A stretch of DNA of 36,208 nucleotides from Cyanobacteriota bacterium erpe_2018_sw_21hr_WHONDRS-SW48-000092_B_bin.40 (GCA_030917395.1 JAUPUU010000150.1:1-36208), one strand, 5' to 3'; positions 25,866 to 33,722 are shown, counted from the stretch's first letter. The notes: generated by a model not told the origin, from the sequence alone. Program-made: numbers and translations.

Positions 25866-26516
25866 TTAGCGGCCAGTGAGAATTCGCTTTATTTCGCTCT
25901 GGTGGCGTTCCAACTCCTGTCGCAATTGCTCCTGCTCTTGTCCCTGCACTGGTATTGACCCTTGCCCTACAGGTACATCATTCTCGATGGCGCTCTTGTA
26001 AGGTCGTGGCGCATAGTACTGGGGTTGCTCTGGTTGGGAAGTCGGTACCTGGTAGTTCGGAGCCGTGTTGTAGGGTGTTGGGTACTGTGTCGCTGGGTAG
26101 CCTGGAGTGAAATACGGTTGGACGTAAATCGGAGGCTGTGGTCGGTAATTGGGAACCTGGTATCTCGGCTGCTGGTAAGGGTTTGGAATGTAAGGGCTTG
26201 GAATGTAAGGGGTTGGACGGTAAGGGCTTGGGTAATAGCGCGGACCGTAGTTGTGTTGTGGGTAGTAGGGCCGCTGGTTGTAGTACGGATAGCGATTGTT
26301 TCCGTAGTTTTGATACGGATAATAGCCTCCGCCAAAATTGACTCCCACTCGCCCGCCACCAAATGTGATGCCAATACCGCTGTTCAGCCGAATTTGCGCA
26401 CCAGCTCCATAGTGGTGATTGGCCTGGGCGGAGGCGGTGCTTCCTCCCAAGTAGATTAGGCACATGAGAGCGATGATGCCAACTTTGGCTGTGTTCCGAA
26501 TCAATTGTCTGTTCAT
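25866..26516 (-). CDS. secreted Pro/Tyr/Gln-rich repeat protein
   Basis: The 216-residue product begins with a classical signal peptide (about 1-31, core VGIIALMCLIYLGGS, cleavage after ASA or AQA). Residues about 32-62 are Gly-rich. From about 62 to 165 the chain is Pro/Tyr/Asn/Gln-rich with short repeats of the type PxPYx, and it ends with a Glu/Gln-rich helix. It looks disordered and cell-surface or periplasmic. No enzymatic motif is present. Met 26516 is used because the signal peptide begins there; an upstream in-frame start 39 bases earlier would put a Lys/Glu/Gln-rich stretch before it. A T-tailed hairpin terminates the gene. Confidence 0.7.
   Translation of the reverse strand: MNRQLIRNTAKVGIIALMCLIYLGGSTASAQANHHYGAGAQIRLNSGIGITFGGGRVGVNFGGGYYPYQNYGNNRYPYYNQRPYYPQHNYGPRYYPSPYRPTPYIPSPYIPNPYQQPRYQVPNYRPQPPIYVQPYFTPGYPATQYPTPYNTAPNYQVPTSQPEQPQYYAPRPYKSAIENDVPVGQGSIPVQGQEQEQLRQELERHQSEIKRILTGR
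26183..26227. repeat. three 15-base tandem repeats coding PxPYx units
   Basis: Three head-to-tail 15-base units, the first TTGGAATGTAAGGGC, repeat on the plus strand with 1-3 differences each. On the minus strand they encode the pentapeptide repeat PSPYI/PTPYI/PSPYR of the secreted protein. Partial units flank them. Confidence 0.8.
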
Positions 26517-27274
26517 GGTTTGCTCTTGTTCTTTTTTTTGTTCTGTTCGAGCCAACTGCCGACAATGGCAGCTGTAAATGCTTTGACACTGTTGCTTCTG
26601 ACACCACTCAACAGTCTGCGACTGTTGTCAAACTTGAAGTAACGGGCTTGTCTGTTGGTGTTTGGTTCTTTGTTCGTTTGTCTCAGAAGGTTGGTGGTGT
26701 TGAAAAGCTATCTATTGCTAACCAAATACAGCGCCGTAAAACAACATAAATGTGCGTATTTGTACGAGTAATTGCTTTAACCGCCCTTGAATTGTTATCG
26801 CTTAGCTAGCAGAGCTTTAGCTCTCCCGGTGGGCATAACTGTCTTGCTATGCCGGTTTCGCTGCAATTTGTAACACAGCACAAGCTAGCAACAAAGTTGC
26901 AACAATTGCTATTTATACTAATTTCAATTGCCTATCAAAATCTTTTGCGACACCAGTGGCGGTGCCGCTATTCCTGCAGTTGATAGTGCTGGCAAGATGG
27001 CAAAAATGGCTTGGTGTAAGGGTTTTGAACATAGCGCGGTTGCGCTATGTGGCGCGGTTCTCGCAGGCAAAATCTCGTAGTCATATAGATGAAATGATCT
27101 AGGGAGCGTTGCAATCACCAGCGGTGCCTGCTTATCCTGAAGGGATATTCATTATTCCCTCATTCGTCTGCGAGCAACAAAAAGCAGCCCAACCAACGAA
27201 CAGCATTAGTGCAGAAGTAGAATCTTTCAACCTTTCGGTTGAGCTACCAAGCACGCATACTAAGGAGTAGGATC
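26517..27274. other. hairpin-rich intergenic region, 758 bases, no protein gene supported
   Basis: No convincing ORF is seen. Three perfect hairpins stand out: CAACAGTC/GACTGTTG with a 3-base loop (26609-26627), GGCATA/TATGCC (26832-26853) and ACATAGCGC/GCGCTATGT around GGTT (27029-27050). TCAACC/GGTTGA (27227-27242) sits in the leader of the gene at 27275. It must carry promoters for both flanking genes. A small RNA gene or other structured element is possible. Confidence 0.5.
27029..27050. repeat. perfect 9-bp hairpin with GGTT loop
   Basis: Arms ACATAGCGC and GCGCTATGT pair without mismatch around a 4-base loop. There is no T-run next to it, so it is not an obvious terminator. Confidence 0.6.
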
Positions 27275-27709
27275 ATGGCGTCTTTCACCCGTCGGTTTCA
27301 TGCAGTTCGCGCAGCGGCACTGGGCCTCGTCAGTGACGTTGCCAAGCTTCAGTCTGTCTGCGTCTCCAATCGTTTTAGCGAGGACAGTAAAGAGCGTGAG
27401 GCTGCGGTGGTCGCTGTCCGTCACCTCGACTACGCCCTTGAGCGTGCTCGTGCTTCTGCCATTCTTCCCCCGCCTGGACTGCAGGTCTGGCTGGAGGAGC
27501 GTGCCCAAGTGGACCAAGATGCGTACGAGCGCTTTCTGGAAACGGTTCAGCATGACGCGCAGCAGTACCAGGTCGCGGCCGCTGCTGCTTGCAATTCTTT
27601 GCTCGATTCAGCTGAGCTGGCTGCCAGCCATGCGCGCGATGCCATCAAGCAGGCCCAACAGTGCTACAGCAGCCTGGGTCTGGTTTTGAAGTCTTGCGCC
27701 ACGAGCTGA
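27275..27709 (+). CDS. helical protein of unknown function
   Basis: The 144-residue product is almost all alpha helix by composition (Ala, Arg, Glu, Gln, Leu), with no signal peptide or TM segment. Residues about 50-75 and 82-135 look amphipathic and could form a small helical bundle or coiled coil. I recognise no family. The start is well set: AAGGAG seven bases before ATG 27275, against an upstream in-frame alternative with no such site. Codon use is GC-rich like that of the PP2C gene that follows, suggesting good expression. A hairpin terminator separates it from the phosphatase gene, so the two may be separately controlled. Confidence 0.65.
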   Translation: MASFTRRFHAVRAAALGLVSDVAKLQSVCVSNRFSEDSKEREAAVVAVRHLDYALERARASAILPPPGLQVWLEERAQVDQDAYERFLETVQHDAQQYQVAAAAACNSLLDSAELAASHARDAIKQAQQCYSSLGLVLKSCATS

Positions 27710-27751
27710 TGCCTTATTCGGCATGGCGGCAGCAGCAAATTATTGCAAAAC

Positions 27752-27779
27752 AAAGAGGGTAGCTTGCGCTGCCCTCTTT
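27752..27779 (+). terminator. probable intrinsic terminator between the helical protein and PP2C genes
   Basis: AAAGAGGG pairs with CCCTCTTT, then a T-G wobble and AGC/GCT around a 4-base loop, giving a 12-bp stem. A T-run (GTTTTTC) follows nine bases later. The A-rich stretch on the other side would let it act on the opposite strand too. Confidence 0.6.
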
Positions 27780-27838
27780 ACAGTTCGTTTTTCAAGTTCC
27801 TATACACAGGTTCCTTTTCCCAAGAAGAAGAGACACAC

Positions 27839-28651
27839 ATGAATGTCCTTTCGTCGAACGCTTTCGGCAAGACCGATATCGGTGGTCGAGCCAACAATGA
27901 AGACGCCTTCGCCATCCATCGCGACAACAACCTGCTGGTTGTGGCCGATGGTATGGGTGGGCACCAAAACGGTGAAATGGCCAGTGCTTCTGCCTGCCAA
28001 AGCTTGGCCGCCAGCGCCACAGCAGCTGCCGCCAGCTTCGACTCGACAGATGCTGCTAAAACCTGGCTCTGCCAGGCTTTGCAAGATGCTCACCAGGCGG
28101 TGGTCAAGCTCAATAGCAATCAATCCGGGTTGCAGCGCATGGGCACCACTGCAACCTTGTCCCTGATTCAGGGCAGCAAGCTTTTGGTGGCCTGGGTCGG
28201 TGACAGCCGCGTCTACCGCCTGCGCGGCAGTACTCTTGATTTGGTCAATGATGACCATGTCGTCAAATATGAGTACTGGCGGGCTGGTCAACTCTCAGAC
28301 GCAGAGTGGAACTCTCACCGCAGGGGTTACACCTCTAATGTCATTACTCGCTCCTTGGGCAGTGCCGGTAAGCTCGATGTCGATTTCCGCGAAGTCGACG
28401 TGGCCGCTGGTGATGTGGTTCTTTCGTGCTCTGACGGCCTGAACAATTCGGTGACCGAGGATCAACTGATTGCCATTTTGTCGAGTGGCAAGTCTGCTCA
28501 GGTCATGGTCGAGGAGCTGATTAAGGCTGCTCTGGCAGCTCAGGCTCGCGACAACGTGACGGCGGTCGTCGCTGTCGTCAAGGCTCAGGACAAGACTCAG
28601 GATAAGCCTGAGGGTCCGGCTATCGAAAAAGTCCCAGCTGCCAGTAAGTAA
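27839..28651 (+). CDS. PP2C-type Ser/Thr protein phosphatase (Stp/PrpC-like)
   Basis: The 270-residue protein has the full set of PP2C metal and phosphate-binding motifs: GRANNEDAF (Asp22), VADGMGGHQNGE (Asp37, Gly38), GTTATLSL, VGDSRVYRLR, SDGLNNSV and ARDNVTAVV. It removes phosphate from Ser/Thr with two Mn or Mg ions and usually counters Hanks-type kinases. The N-terminal GKTDIGGRANNED is typical of bacterial PP2C. A Lys/Asp/Gln-rich tail follows the domain. ATG 27839 is preferred over an in-frame start 96 bases upstream, because that extension runs through the terminator hairpin. The three kinases in this window are natural candidates as substrates, which is an inference. Confidence 0.95.
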   Translation: MNVLSSNAFGKTDIGGRANNEDAFAIHRDNNLLVVADGMGGHQNGEMASASACQSLAASATAAAASFDSTDAAKTWLCQALQDAHQAVVKLNSNQSGLQRMGTTATLSLIQGSKLLVAWVGDSRVYRLRGSTLDLVNDDHVVKYEYWRAGQLSDAEWNSHRRGYTSNVITRSLGSAGKLDVDFREVDVAAGDVVLSCSDGLNNSVTEDQLIAILSSGKSAQVMVEELIKAALAAQARDNVTAVVAVVKAQDKTQDKPEGPAIEKVPAASK

Positions 28652-28673
28652 CTAGCTGCAGGCAGAACGCGCG

Positions 28674-28718
28674 AGAGTAGAGAGATTTCACCGTCTCTCT
28701 ACTCTTTGCTTTTTTGCT
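28674..28718 (+). terminator. intrinsic terminator of the PP2C gene
   Basis: AGAGTAGAGAGA pairs perfectly with TCTCTCTACTCT (12 bp) around an 8-base loop. TTGCTTTTTTGC follows directly. It lies 23 bases after the stop codon at 28651. Confidence 0.85.
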
Positions 28719-28753
28719 TGGTTTGGCTTATCGAGTTCTCCTTTTCGCTTTTC

Positions 28754-28792
28754 AAAACCTGTCATTTTTTCTTCAAAAAATCTGACAGTTTT
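28754..28792. repeat. long imperfect palindrome
   Basis: AAAA, a bulged C, then CTGTCATTTTTT pair across the loop CTTC with AAAAAA, two bulged bases (TC), TGACAG and TTTT. This makes about 16 pairs. It lies between the two terminators and could be a second, bidirectional terminator or a protein-binding site. Confidence 0.55.
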
Positions 28793-28954
28793 GGAAACTG
28801 ATTTATGCAGCGCAGGTCACCTACTTTTTAGTTACTCAATTTCTAGGACAAACTTTTTTTAGTTCTGTGGCAACTCAGTTGCTCTCTTAACCGCTTTCTC
28901 TCTCACTTTTAGAAATTTTTCTGCATAATAACTATATAAAATAGTATTAAAATT

Positions 28955-29000
28955 AAAAAAGAAAGAGCCACCAAGCACTTGGCTTTGATGGCTCTTTCTT
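28955..29000 (-). terminator. intrinsic terminator of the MFS transporter gene
   Basis: On the minus strand AAGAAAGAGCCA pairs with TGGCTCTTTCTT (12 bp). An inner hairpin CCAAG/CTTGG sits in the loop and a T-run follows. It lies 19 bases after the stop codon at 29020. Confidence 0.85.
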
Positions 29001-29019
29001 GAAATTCTTACTGGTGCGC

Positions 29020-30342
29020 TTAGTCGTGATGCTCACTCACAGCCCTGGTATCTTCATCCAGATGCTTGGCGCCGAGCAGCCAGACGATACCGCCAGCCAG
29101 CACCAGAACAGAGACCACAAGGAAAGCCAGGGTCATGTTCTTGCCGGTGGCATCGGTTATGACACCGATGATCAGAGGCGACATCACATCACCAAAGAGG
29201 TGAATGATCAAGATGTTCAGAGCAAATGCACTGGAACGAGAGCTTGGCTCAATCACATTGGCGAGGGCTGTATTGCTTGGGCCGGTGTTGAGGAACAGGC
29301 AGAAGCAAGTGAGGAAGACGAACACCCAGGCCGTGGGGAAGGGCGCATAGAGCATGCCCAGGCAGCAGGGAAAGGCCAAGAGCATGGCAATGCCTGATAC
29401 CTTGAAGTACGAGCCCTTGATCTTGGTGCGCAGATGGTCGGCCAGGTAGCCACCAATGAGAGTAGCGCTGAGACCAGACACCACCAGAATGGCGCCAAAG
29501 ATCATGTTGACCTCGGCCAGACTGCCAGCTTTCCTGAACTCGTGAAAGTAGGTCGGCATCCAGAAGGCGATGCCGCCAATGGCGAAGGTCATGGCCGTCA
29601 TGGCGATGGTATTGGTCAAGAAGCTCTTGTTGGCCAAGAACTTCTTATACAGCTGTAGAGAGTTGACCTTGGGTGCTTGCACTTGCTTCTTCAGGGTCGC
29701 AGGGTCGCGCATGAAGAGGCAGATGGCAGCAAGGATGATTCCTGGCGGCAGGACCAGATAGAAGGCCCAACGCCAGCCCAGCGAGGCAGCAACCGCTCCG
29801 CCGAGAATGTAGCCCAGGGCGCTGCCAACCGGAATGGCCAGATAGAACCATGAGAGCGCTTTGCCCCGCTGTTCTACCGGGTAGTAATCAGACAGCACCG
29901 ACGGCGCAATGGGGCCATAGGCAGCTTCACCGATGCCGACAAAGCAGCGGGTCAAAAGCAGTACCGAGAAGGTCATGGCCAGCCCTGATGCGCCGCTCGC
30001 AATACTCCAGACGGTGATACCGCCAGCGATGATCCACCAGCGCTTAACTGGCAGATTGCTGAGGACAGGCGAGAAGAGGATGTAGCTGACCATGAAGGCC
30101 ATGCCCAGAAGACCGACCAGGGCATTGTCTGGATTGGAGCCCAGCAAGCTGGACAATCCAGACAAGAGGAAGCCGACGATGCCAGTGTGTTCGGGATTCG
30201 CTAGCAGCGATTCCTTGATTTCAGGCACCACCGCCGATAGCACTTGGCGGTCGATATAGTTAAACAAGTTGATGGCGACAAGAAGCCAGATTGCTCCTTT
30301 TGCGCCAGGCAGAGCTTGATTGGAATCGGGTGGTTTTGACAT
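29020..30342 (-). CDS. major facilitator superfamily transporter (Spinster-like)
   Basis: The 440-residue protein has about 12 TM helices. Near the start NYIDRQVLSAVVPEIK matches the first-helix signature of the Spinster/ACS branch of the MFS. The segment LTRCFVGIGEAAYGPIAPSVLSDYYP and VEQRGKALSW correspond to MFS motifs of helices 4-5 and the cytoplasmic loop. The substrate cannot be told; relatives carry organic anions, sugar acids or lipids. ATG 30342 has CAGGA six bases upstream. The upstream membrane gene ends only 35 bases before this start, so they may be one operon. A strong intrinsic terminator follows. GC-richer codons resemble those of the genes on its right. Confidence 0.93.
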   Translation of the reverse strand: MSKPPDSNQALPGAKGAIWLLVAINLFNYIDRQVLSAVVPEIKESLLANPEHTGIVGFLLSGLSSLLGSNPDNALVGLLGMAFMVSYILFSPVLSNLPVKRWWIIAGGITVWSIASGASGLAMTFSVLLLTRCFVGIGEAAYGPIAPSVLSDYYPVEQRGKALSWFYLAIPVGSALGYILGGAVAASLGWRWAFYLVLPPGIILAAICLFMRDPATLKKQVQAPKVNSLQLYKKFLANKSFLTNTIAMTAMTFAIGGIAFWMPTYFHEFRKAGSLAEVNMIFGAILVVSGLSATLIGGYLADHLRTKIKGSYFKVSGIAMLLAFPCCLGMLYAPFPTAWVFVFLTCFCLFLNTGPSNTALANVIEPSSRSSAFALNILIIHLFGDVMSPLIIGVITDATGKNMTLAFLVVSVLVLAGGIVWLLGAKHLDEDTRAVSEHHD

Positions 30343-30377
30343 GGGTGATCCTGAGAGGTTTGGCTAAGCGCTAGCGC

Positions 30378-31325
30378 TTATTGCCACGATCCCCGACTAG
30401 CAGCAGTTGGCAGCCAATCAATAGGGAAGGGTTGACCCGGATTGATCAGCTCGTAGATGACAATGCGTTGGTCATCAGTGAGCCACCACAGGGTAGATAA
30501 GAGAATGTGCGCCCGTTCCCTCGTGGCAATCCAGCCATGGGTGAAGGCGTTTACTTGTGTCTCGGGCCAAGCCAGGCGGTCGAAGTGAGCGATTTTGGCA
30601 CCGCTGAAATTGACACCGGCACAATAGACGCGTCCGGCAATTGCCTTGCCTGCTTCGTCGATGGTTGGCTGCCAGACTAACTCGGCTTTGTCCAAGAAAA
30701 TCTTGAGGGTTTGCTCTTTGCTTTTGAAAATTACCAGCATTGGCTCGTCGACTGCAAGAGTACAGTCGTTGAGAGCTTCTTGATGGGCTCGTCTGAGCAT
30801 GTTTTCTTCGGCCAAGGTGTGCTGTGCTGCTGCTGGTATGTTGTCCAGCTTCAGTGTCAGCGCTGGCTTGTCTAGTGTTCCCTTGAGCGTCATTTGCAGC
30901 TTTTGCAGGGCTTGCAGCTGCATCAACAGTTCCATTCGAGCGAAGCAAGGGTGAGAATTGACGATTTTGTTCACTGTTGCTTTTTCTCGCTGTTTCGCCA
31001 GCGACTGAACGATGCCCACGATGACAAAGCAGCCGTAGAGCAACAGGCTGGTCTTGAGCGACAGCAGGTTGCCGCAGAAGAATAGCAATAGAAACGCCAT
31101 TGCCACCCAGGCAAACGAGAAAAAGGAACAGAGCTCGAAAGCAGCGAAACGATTGCTCATCTGCTTGTGAAAACTAATCAGTTCGGCGCTCTGCGAAATT
31201 GATGGCGTGGTGCCTCGTGCCAGCTTTTTGATTGCTTGACCGTGATGTGCCAGGCGATAGAGCGCTAGTGCGCTGGCAAAGCAAGGTAGAGAGCACAACG
31301 TGATAATGAAGATCCCGTCATACAT
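30378..31325 (-). CDS. membrane protein of unknown function
   Basis: The 315-residue protein has an N-terminal hydrophobic helix (about 5-25), a short basic loop, and two more TM helices (about 61-85 and 90-110). The soluble C-terminal part (about 115-315) holds a Gln/Leu-rich helix (LLMQLQALQKLQM) and a mixed alpha/beta region with several Trp. No family is recognised. It may be an envelope or regulatory protein. Met 31325 is used, with GGGAAAA upstream, rather than a TTG 51 bases earlier. It ends 35 bases before the MFS gene and follows the glutamate-synthase-family gene by 127 bases; a large hairpin in that gap may act as a leader structure. Confidence 0.6.
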   Translation of the reverse strand: MYDGIFIITLCSLPCFASALALYRLAHHGQAIKKLARGTTPSISQSAELISFHKQMSNRFAAFELCSFFSFAWVAMAFLLLFFCGNLLSLKTSLLLYGCFVIVGIVQSLAKQREKATVNKIVNSHPCFARMELLMQLQALQKLQMTLKGTLDKPALTLKLDNIPAAAQHTLAEENMLRRAHQEALNDCTLAVDEPMLVIFKSKEQTLKIFLDKAELVWQPTIDEAGKAIAGRVYCAGVNFSGAKIAHFDRLAWPETQVNAFTHGWIATRERAHILLSTLWWLTDDQRIVIYELINPGQPFPIDWLPTAASRGSWQ

Positions 31326-31360
31326 GTGATTTTCCCACTGATAAAGAGGTGAGACTGCCC

Positions 31361-31404
31361 GGAAGGGCGACCCCAAGCTTTTTACAGCTCAGGGTCGCCT
31401 TCGG
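31361..31404. repeat. bulged hairpin in the leader of the membrane-protein gene
   Basis: GAAGGGCGACCC and GGGTCGCCTTC pair with a single bulged G, an 11-bp stem, around a loop of about 18 bases. No T-run follows on either strand. It lies just upstream of the gene that starts at 31325, so it could be a regulatory RNA structure or attenuated read-through site. Confidence 0.5.
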
Positions 31405-31421
31405 AACAGCACTGTCAGAGT

Positions 31422-31453
31422 TCTGCCAGATAAAGGACAGTCCTCTGCCAGAT
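31422..31453. repeat. direct repeat of TCTGCCAGAT at the end of the glutamate-synthase-family gene
   Basis: Two identical 10-base copies (31422-31431 and 31444-31453), 22 bases apart start to start. The second touches the stop codon. Its role is unknown. Confidence 0.5.
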
Positions 31454-33534
31454 TAGAAACGCCGTTCAATCTTGATCAACTTGGGCCCGAAGCGATCAAT
31501 CTGATTGGCGTCGTCAGGCGGAACTTCGCCCAACTTGGGACTGCGCTTGCCGTTAGAGCCGTCGGGGTAGGGATGAATCTTGTCCATCCGCTCTTCCACC
31601 ATCGGCGAAGTGACCACCGACAAGTGAGCACGGGTGAGCTCCCAGGGGGTGCGCACACCGGCTGACTTGAGAAACATGAGCAACTCGCGCTGCAAGATCA
31701 TGTTGTAGTTGGCCACCTTGACGTACTTGTCTTGCGGATCAAGACCTCGGCGCAGACGCGGGTCTTGAGTGGTGATACCAGTCGGGCACTGGTTGGTGTG
31801 GCAGCGCAGGGCCATGATGCAACCTTCGGCAATCAAGTTGCCGCGGCCGATGTTGACCATATCTGCGCCCATAGCAATGGCGATAGCCACATCATCACCC
31901 TTGGCGATCTGGCCAGAGGCAATGAGAATGGTTTCGTCGCGCACGCCGAACTCGCGCAGAATCGTATCCACAATCGGGATGGCATGGAGAATGGGCATGC
32001 CCATCCGGTCTGCCAGAGCCACAGGAGCTGCGCCGGTTCCACCCTCGCCACCGTCGATGGTGATGAAGTCGGGAGCCTCGCCGGTCTCTTTCATGTGCTT
32101 TGCGATTTCGCGAATCGACTCTTCGTTGCCCACCACAATCTTGATACCAACCGGTTTTCCGGTCAGCTCTTGCATCATGGTGACGAAGCGGAAGAGCGAG
32201 GGAACGTCGTGAAACTCGTCCCAGGCGTTGGGCGAATAGCAGTCTTCGCCCATGGGAATGCCGCGCCACTCTGCCAACTGCGGCGTGATCTTTTCTTTCG
32301 GCAACTTGCCACCCTGGCCAGGCTTAGCGCCCTGTGCCAGTTTCAGCTCGAAGCCGACGATCTGCGGATTGTCTGCCGTCTTCTTCACCTTCTCGATGTC
32401 GAGCATGGTGAAGGGCTCGTCGGGGTTGTGGCCGACAGCGCTGTAGACGCTGCGCACCAGCTTCTCAGCCATGGCACGGGTGGTCGACTTGCGAAAGCCG
32501 AACTTGGCCGGGCCGATTTGCTGAATGATCCGACCGCCGCCAACAACACGACCAGCCGGTGCAGCACCAGCTTTGATCATGCCTAAGGTGCAGATGGCGC
32601 GCAGCCTCTTCAACTGATAGGCGACGCGTTCGTAGGTGTCAGGCCGTGTGTCCACGCCGTTGAGGTGGAAGGGGGTAAGACCACCTTCACCAGTGAGCAT
32701 GTGAATGTTGGCCAGCTTGGCACCGCTTGAGAGAGCTTGTACAGCCTCTTCCGAAAGGGCACCCCAGCTCATGCCCGAGATATTGATGGGCCACGGGCAG
32801 TGGTAGGGAGTGCGGCGCTTCGGTCCGATGATCAGTGCTGGCAGGCGATTGCCCACTCGCTCCACATCAGAGATAGGGAACATCGATGGCAACATGTGAA
32901 TCTCGCCCACATCACGGTAGCCGCGCTGTGTGCCGAAACCCAGGTTGTTGTTGATGCCTTTAGCCGAGCGGTAGATGTAGCGTCGCGTTACCCTGTTGTA
33001 GGGCCGCTCTTCGATGTCACTCATGAACCAGTACTGACGCAGTTCGTCGCCGATCAGCTCGAATCCATAACGGAACCAGCCAATCAGAGGGAAGTTGCGC
33101 CTGATGGTGTGAGTGTGTTGAATCACGGCGTCGTGCACTGCCACCTGCGAGAGGAAGGTAAGCAGAGCGAAGATCAGGCCGTACATCGGATTATAGAAGT
33201 GCCAACCAAGCCACCAGGCGAGGAAGGTCACGGCCAGCGAAAGAGGCAGAAACGGGCTCTGCCTCTGGGTGAACTCGGCTGCGGCGATTTGCAGCGGGAA
33301 GGCCAGGAGGGCTGCCACCAGTCCAACTTCCAGGCCACCGAAGTAGCCGGCGATGGTGCCGACCATGATGGTCAGCGAGAGGATGGCGTGCTTGTGGCGT
33401 GTCAGATCGCGAATGCCAACAGCAACGAAGGCACCGACGATGGTGAAGGCTAGCGCCGCTGGTTGTTCTCCGAGAGTCCAACCAGCGAGGCCGCCCAGGA
33501 GAGCTGAGCAGGTTGTGAAAATGATCCAGAACAT
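31453..33534 (-). CDS. FMN-binding glutamate synthase family protein with N-terminal membrane domain
   Basis: Residues about 1-140 of 693 hold four or five TM helices. Residues about 180-600 match the FMN-binding, (beta/alpha)8 domain of glutamate synthase: SGMSWGALSEEAVQALSSGA, GEGGLTPFH, IGPAKFG, a TIDGGEGGTGAAP phosphate-binding loop, and the 3Fe-4S cluster motif with Cys572, Cys578 and Cys583 (CHTNQCPTG). The amidotransferase domain of GltB is absent, as in the stand-alone archaeal-type family. It is probably an FMN/Fe-S oxidoreductase at the membrane; glutamate synthesis itself is not established. AAGGA is seven bases before ATG 33534. It is GC-rich and well conserved, suggesting strong expression. 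Confidence 0.93.
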   Translation of the reverse strand: MFWIIFTTCSALLGGLAGWTLGEQPAALAFTIVGAFVAVGIRDLTRHKHAILSLTIMVGTIAGYFGGLEVGLVAALLAFPLQIAAAEFTQRQSPFLPLSLAVTFLAWWLGWHFYNPMYGLIFALLTFLSQVAVHDAVIQHTHTIRRNFPLIGWFRYGFELIGDELRQYWFMSDIEERPYNRVTRRYIYRSAKGINNNLGFGTQRGYRDVGEIHMLPSMFPISDVERVGNRLPALIIGPKRRTPYHCPWPINISGMSWGALSEEAVQALSSGAKLANIHMLTGEGGLTPFHLNGVDTRPDTYERVAYQLKRLRAICTLGMIKAGAAPAGRVVGGGRIIQQIGPAKFGFRKSTTRAMAEKLVRSVYSAVGHNPDEPFTMLDIEKVKKTADNPQIVGFELKLAQGAKPGQGGKLPKEKITPQLAEWRGIPMGEDCYSPNAWDEFHDVPSLFRFVTMMQELTGKPVGIKIVVGNEESIREIAKHMKETGEAPDFITIDGGEGGTGAAPVALADRMGMPILHAIPIVDTILREFGVRDETILIASGQIAKGDDVAIAIAMGADMVNIGRGNLIAEGCIMALRCHTNQCPTGITTQDPRLRRGLDPQDKYVKVANYNMILQRELLMFLKSAGVRTPWELTRAHLSVVTSPMVEERMDKIHPYPDGSNGKRSPKLGEVPPDDANQIDRFGPKLIKIERRF

Positions 33535-33620
33535 ATAGGTATCCTTTGTAGATATTCCGTGATTTCTGCGACTCCAAAGTAGAGTCGCTTCAAGACGGGT
33601 TACGTAGTCGGGAGCTAAGA

Positions 33621-33665
33621 AGTAGGCCCCGGGCTCACATACAGAGCGTATGGCCCGGGGCTACT
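33621..33665 (-). terminator. probable terminator of the aminopeptidase gene
   Basis: AGTAG, a bulged G and CCCCGGGC pair with GCCCGGGG and CTACT, 13 bp, and an inner CATAC/GTATG adds five more. It lies 58 bases after the stop of the minus-strand gene that ends at 33723. Only a short T-rich stretch (TTCTT) follows, so efficiency is uncertain. Confidence 0.6.
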
Positions 33666-33722
33666 CTTATTCCTTACTGAGACTGAGACAGAAACTGAGA
33701 CTGGTTTAGAGGCGAGAGCCTG

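Larger units (their letters stand above)
28652..29019. other. intergenic region between convergent genes, 368 bases
   Basis: The gap is AT-rich and holds no ORF. It carries a strong terminator for the PP2C gene (28674-28718), a long palindrome at 28754-28792 and a strong terminator for the MFS gene (28955-29000). The stretch between 28793 and 28954 shows nothing else. Confidence 0.6.

Noticed and set aside
25666..25869. Plus-strand 67-residue ORF after the TPR gene
   Set aside because: It begins with TTG, lacks a ribosome-binding site, and runs through both hairpins of the intergenic region, so it is chance.
26924..27118. Minus-strand 64-residue ORF in the long gap
   Set aside because: It spans the perfect hairpin at 27029-27050 and has no ribosome-binding site or recognisable feature.
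31732..33453. Long plus-strand ORFs antisense to the glutamate-synthase-family gene
   Set aside because: They are shadows created by the strong codon bias of a GC-rich gene on the opposite strand; no motif and no start signal.
33675..33705. Short GAGACT-like repeats after the aminopeptidase gene
   Set aside because: The units are few, short and irregular, so a CRISPR or satellite interpretation is not supported.
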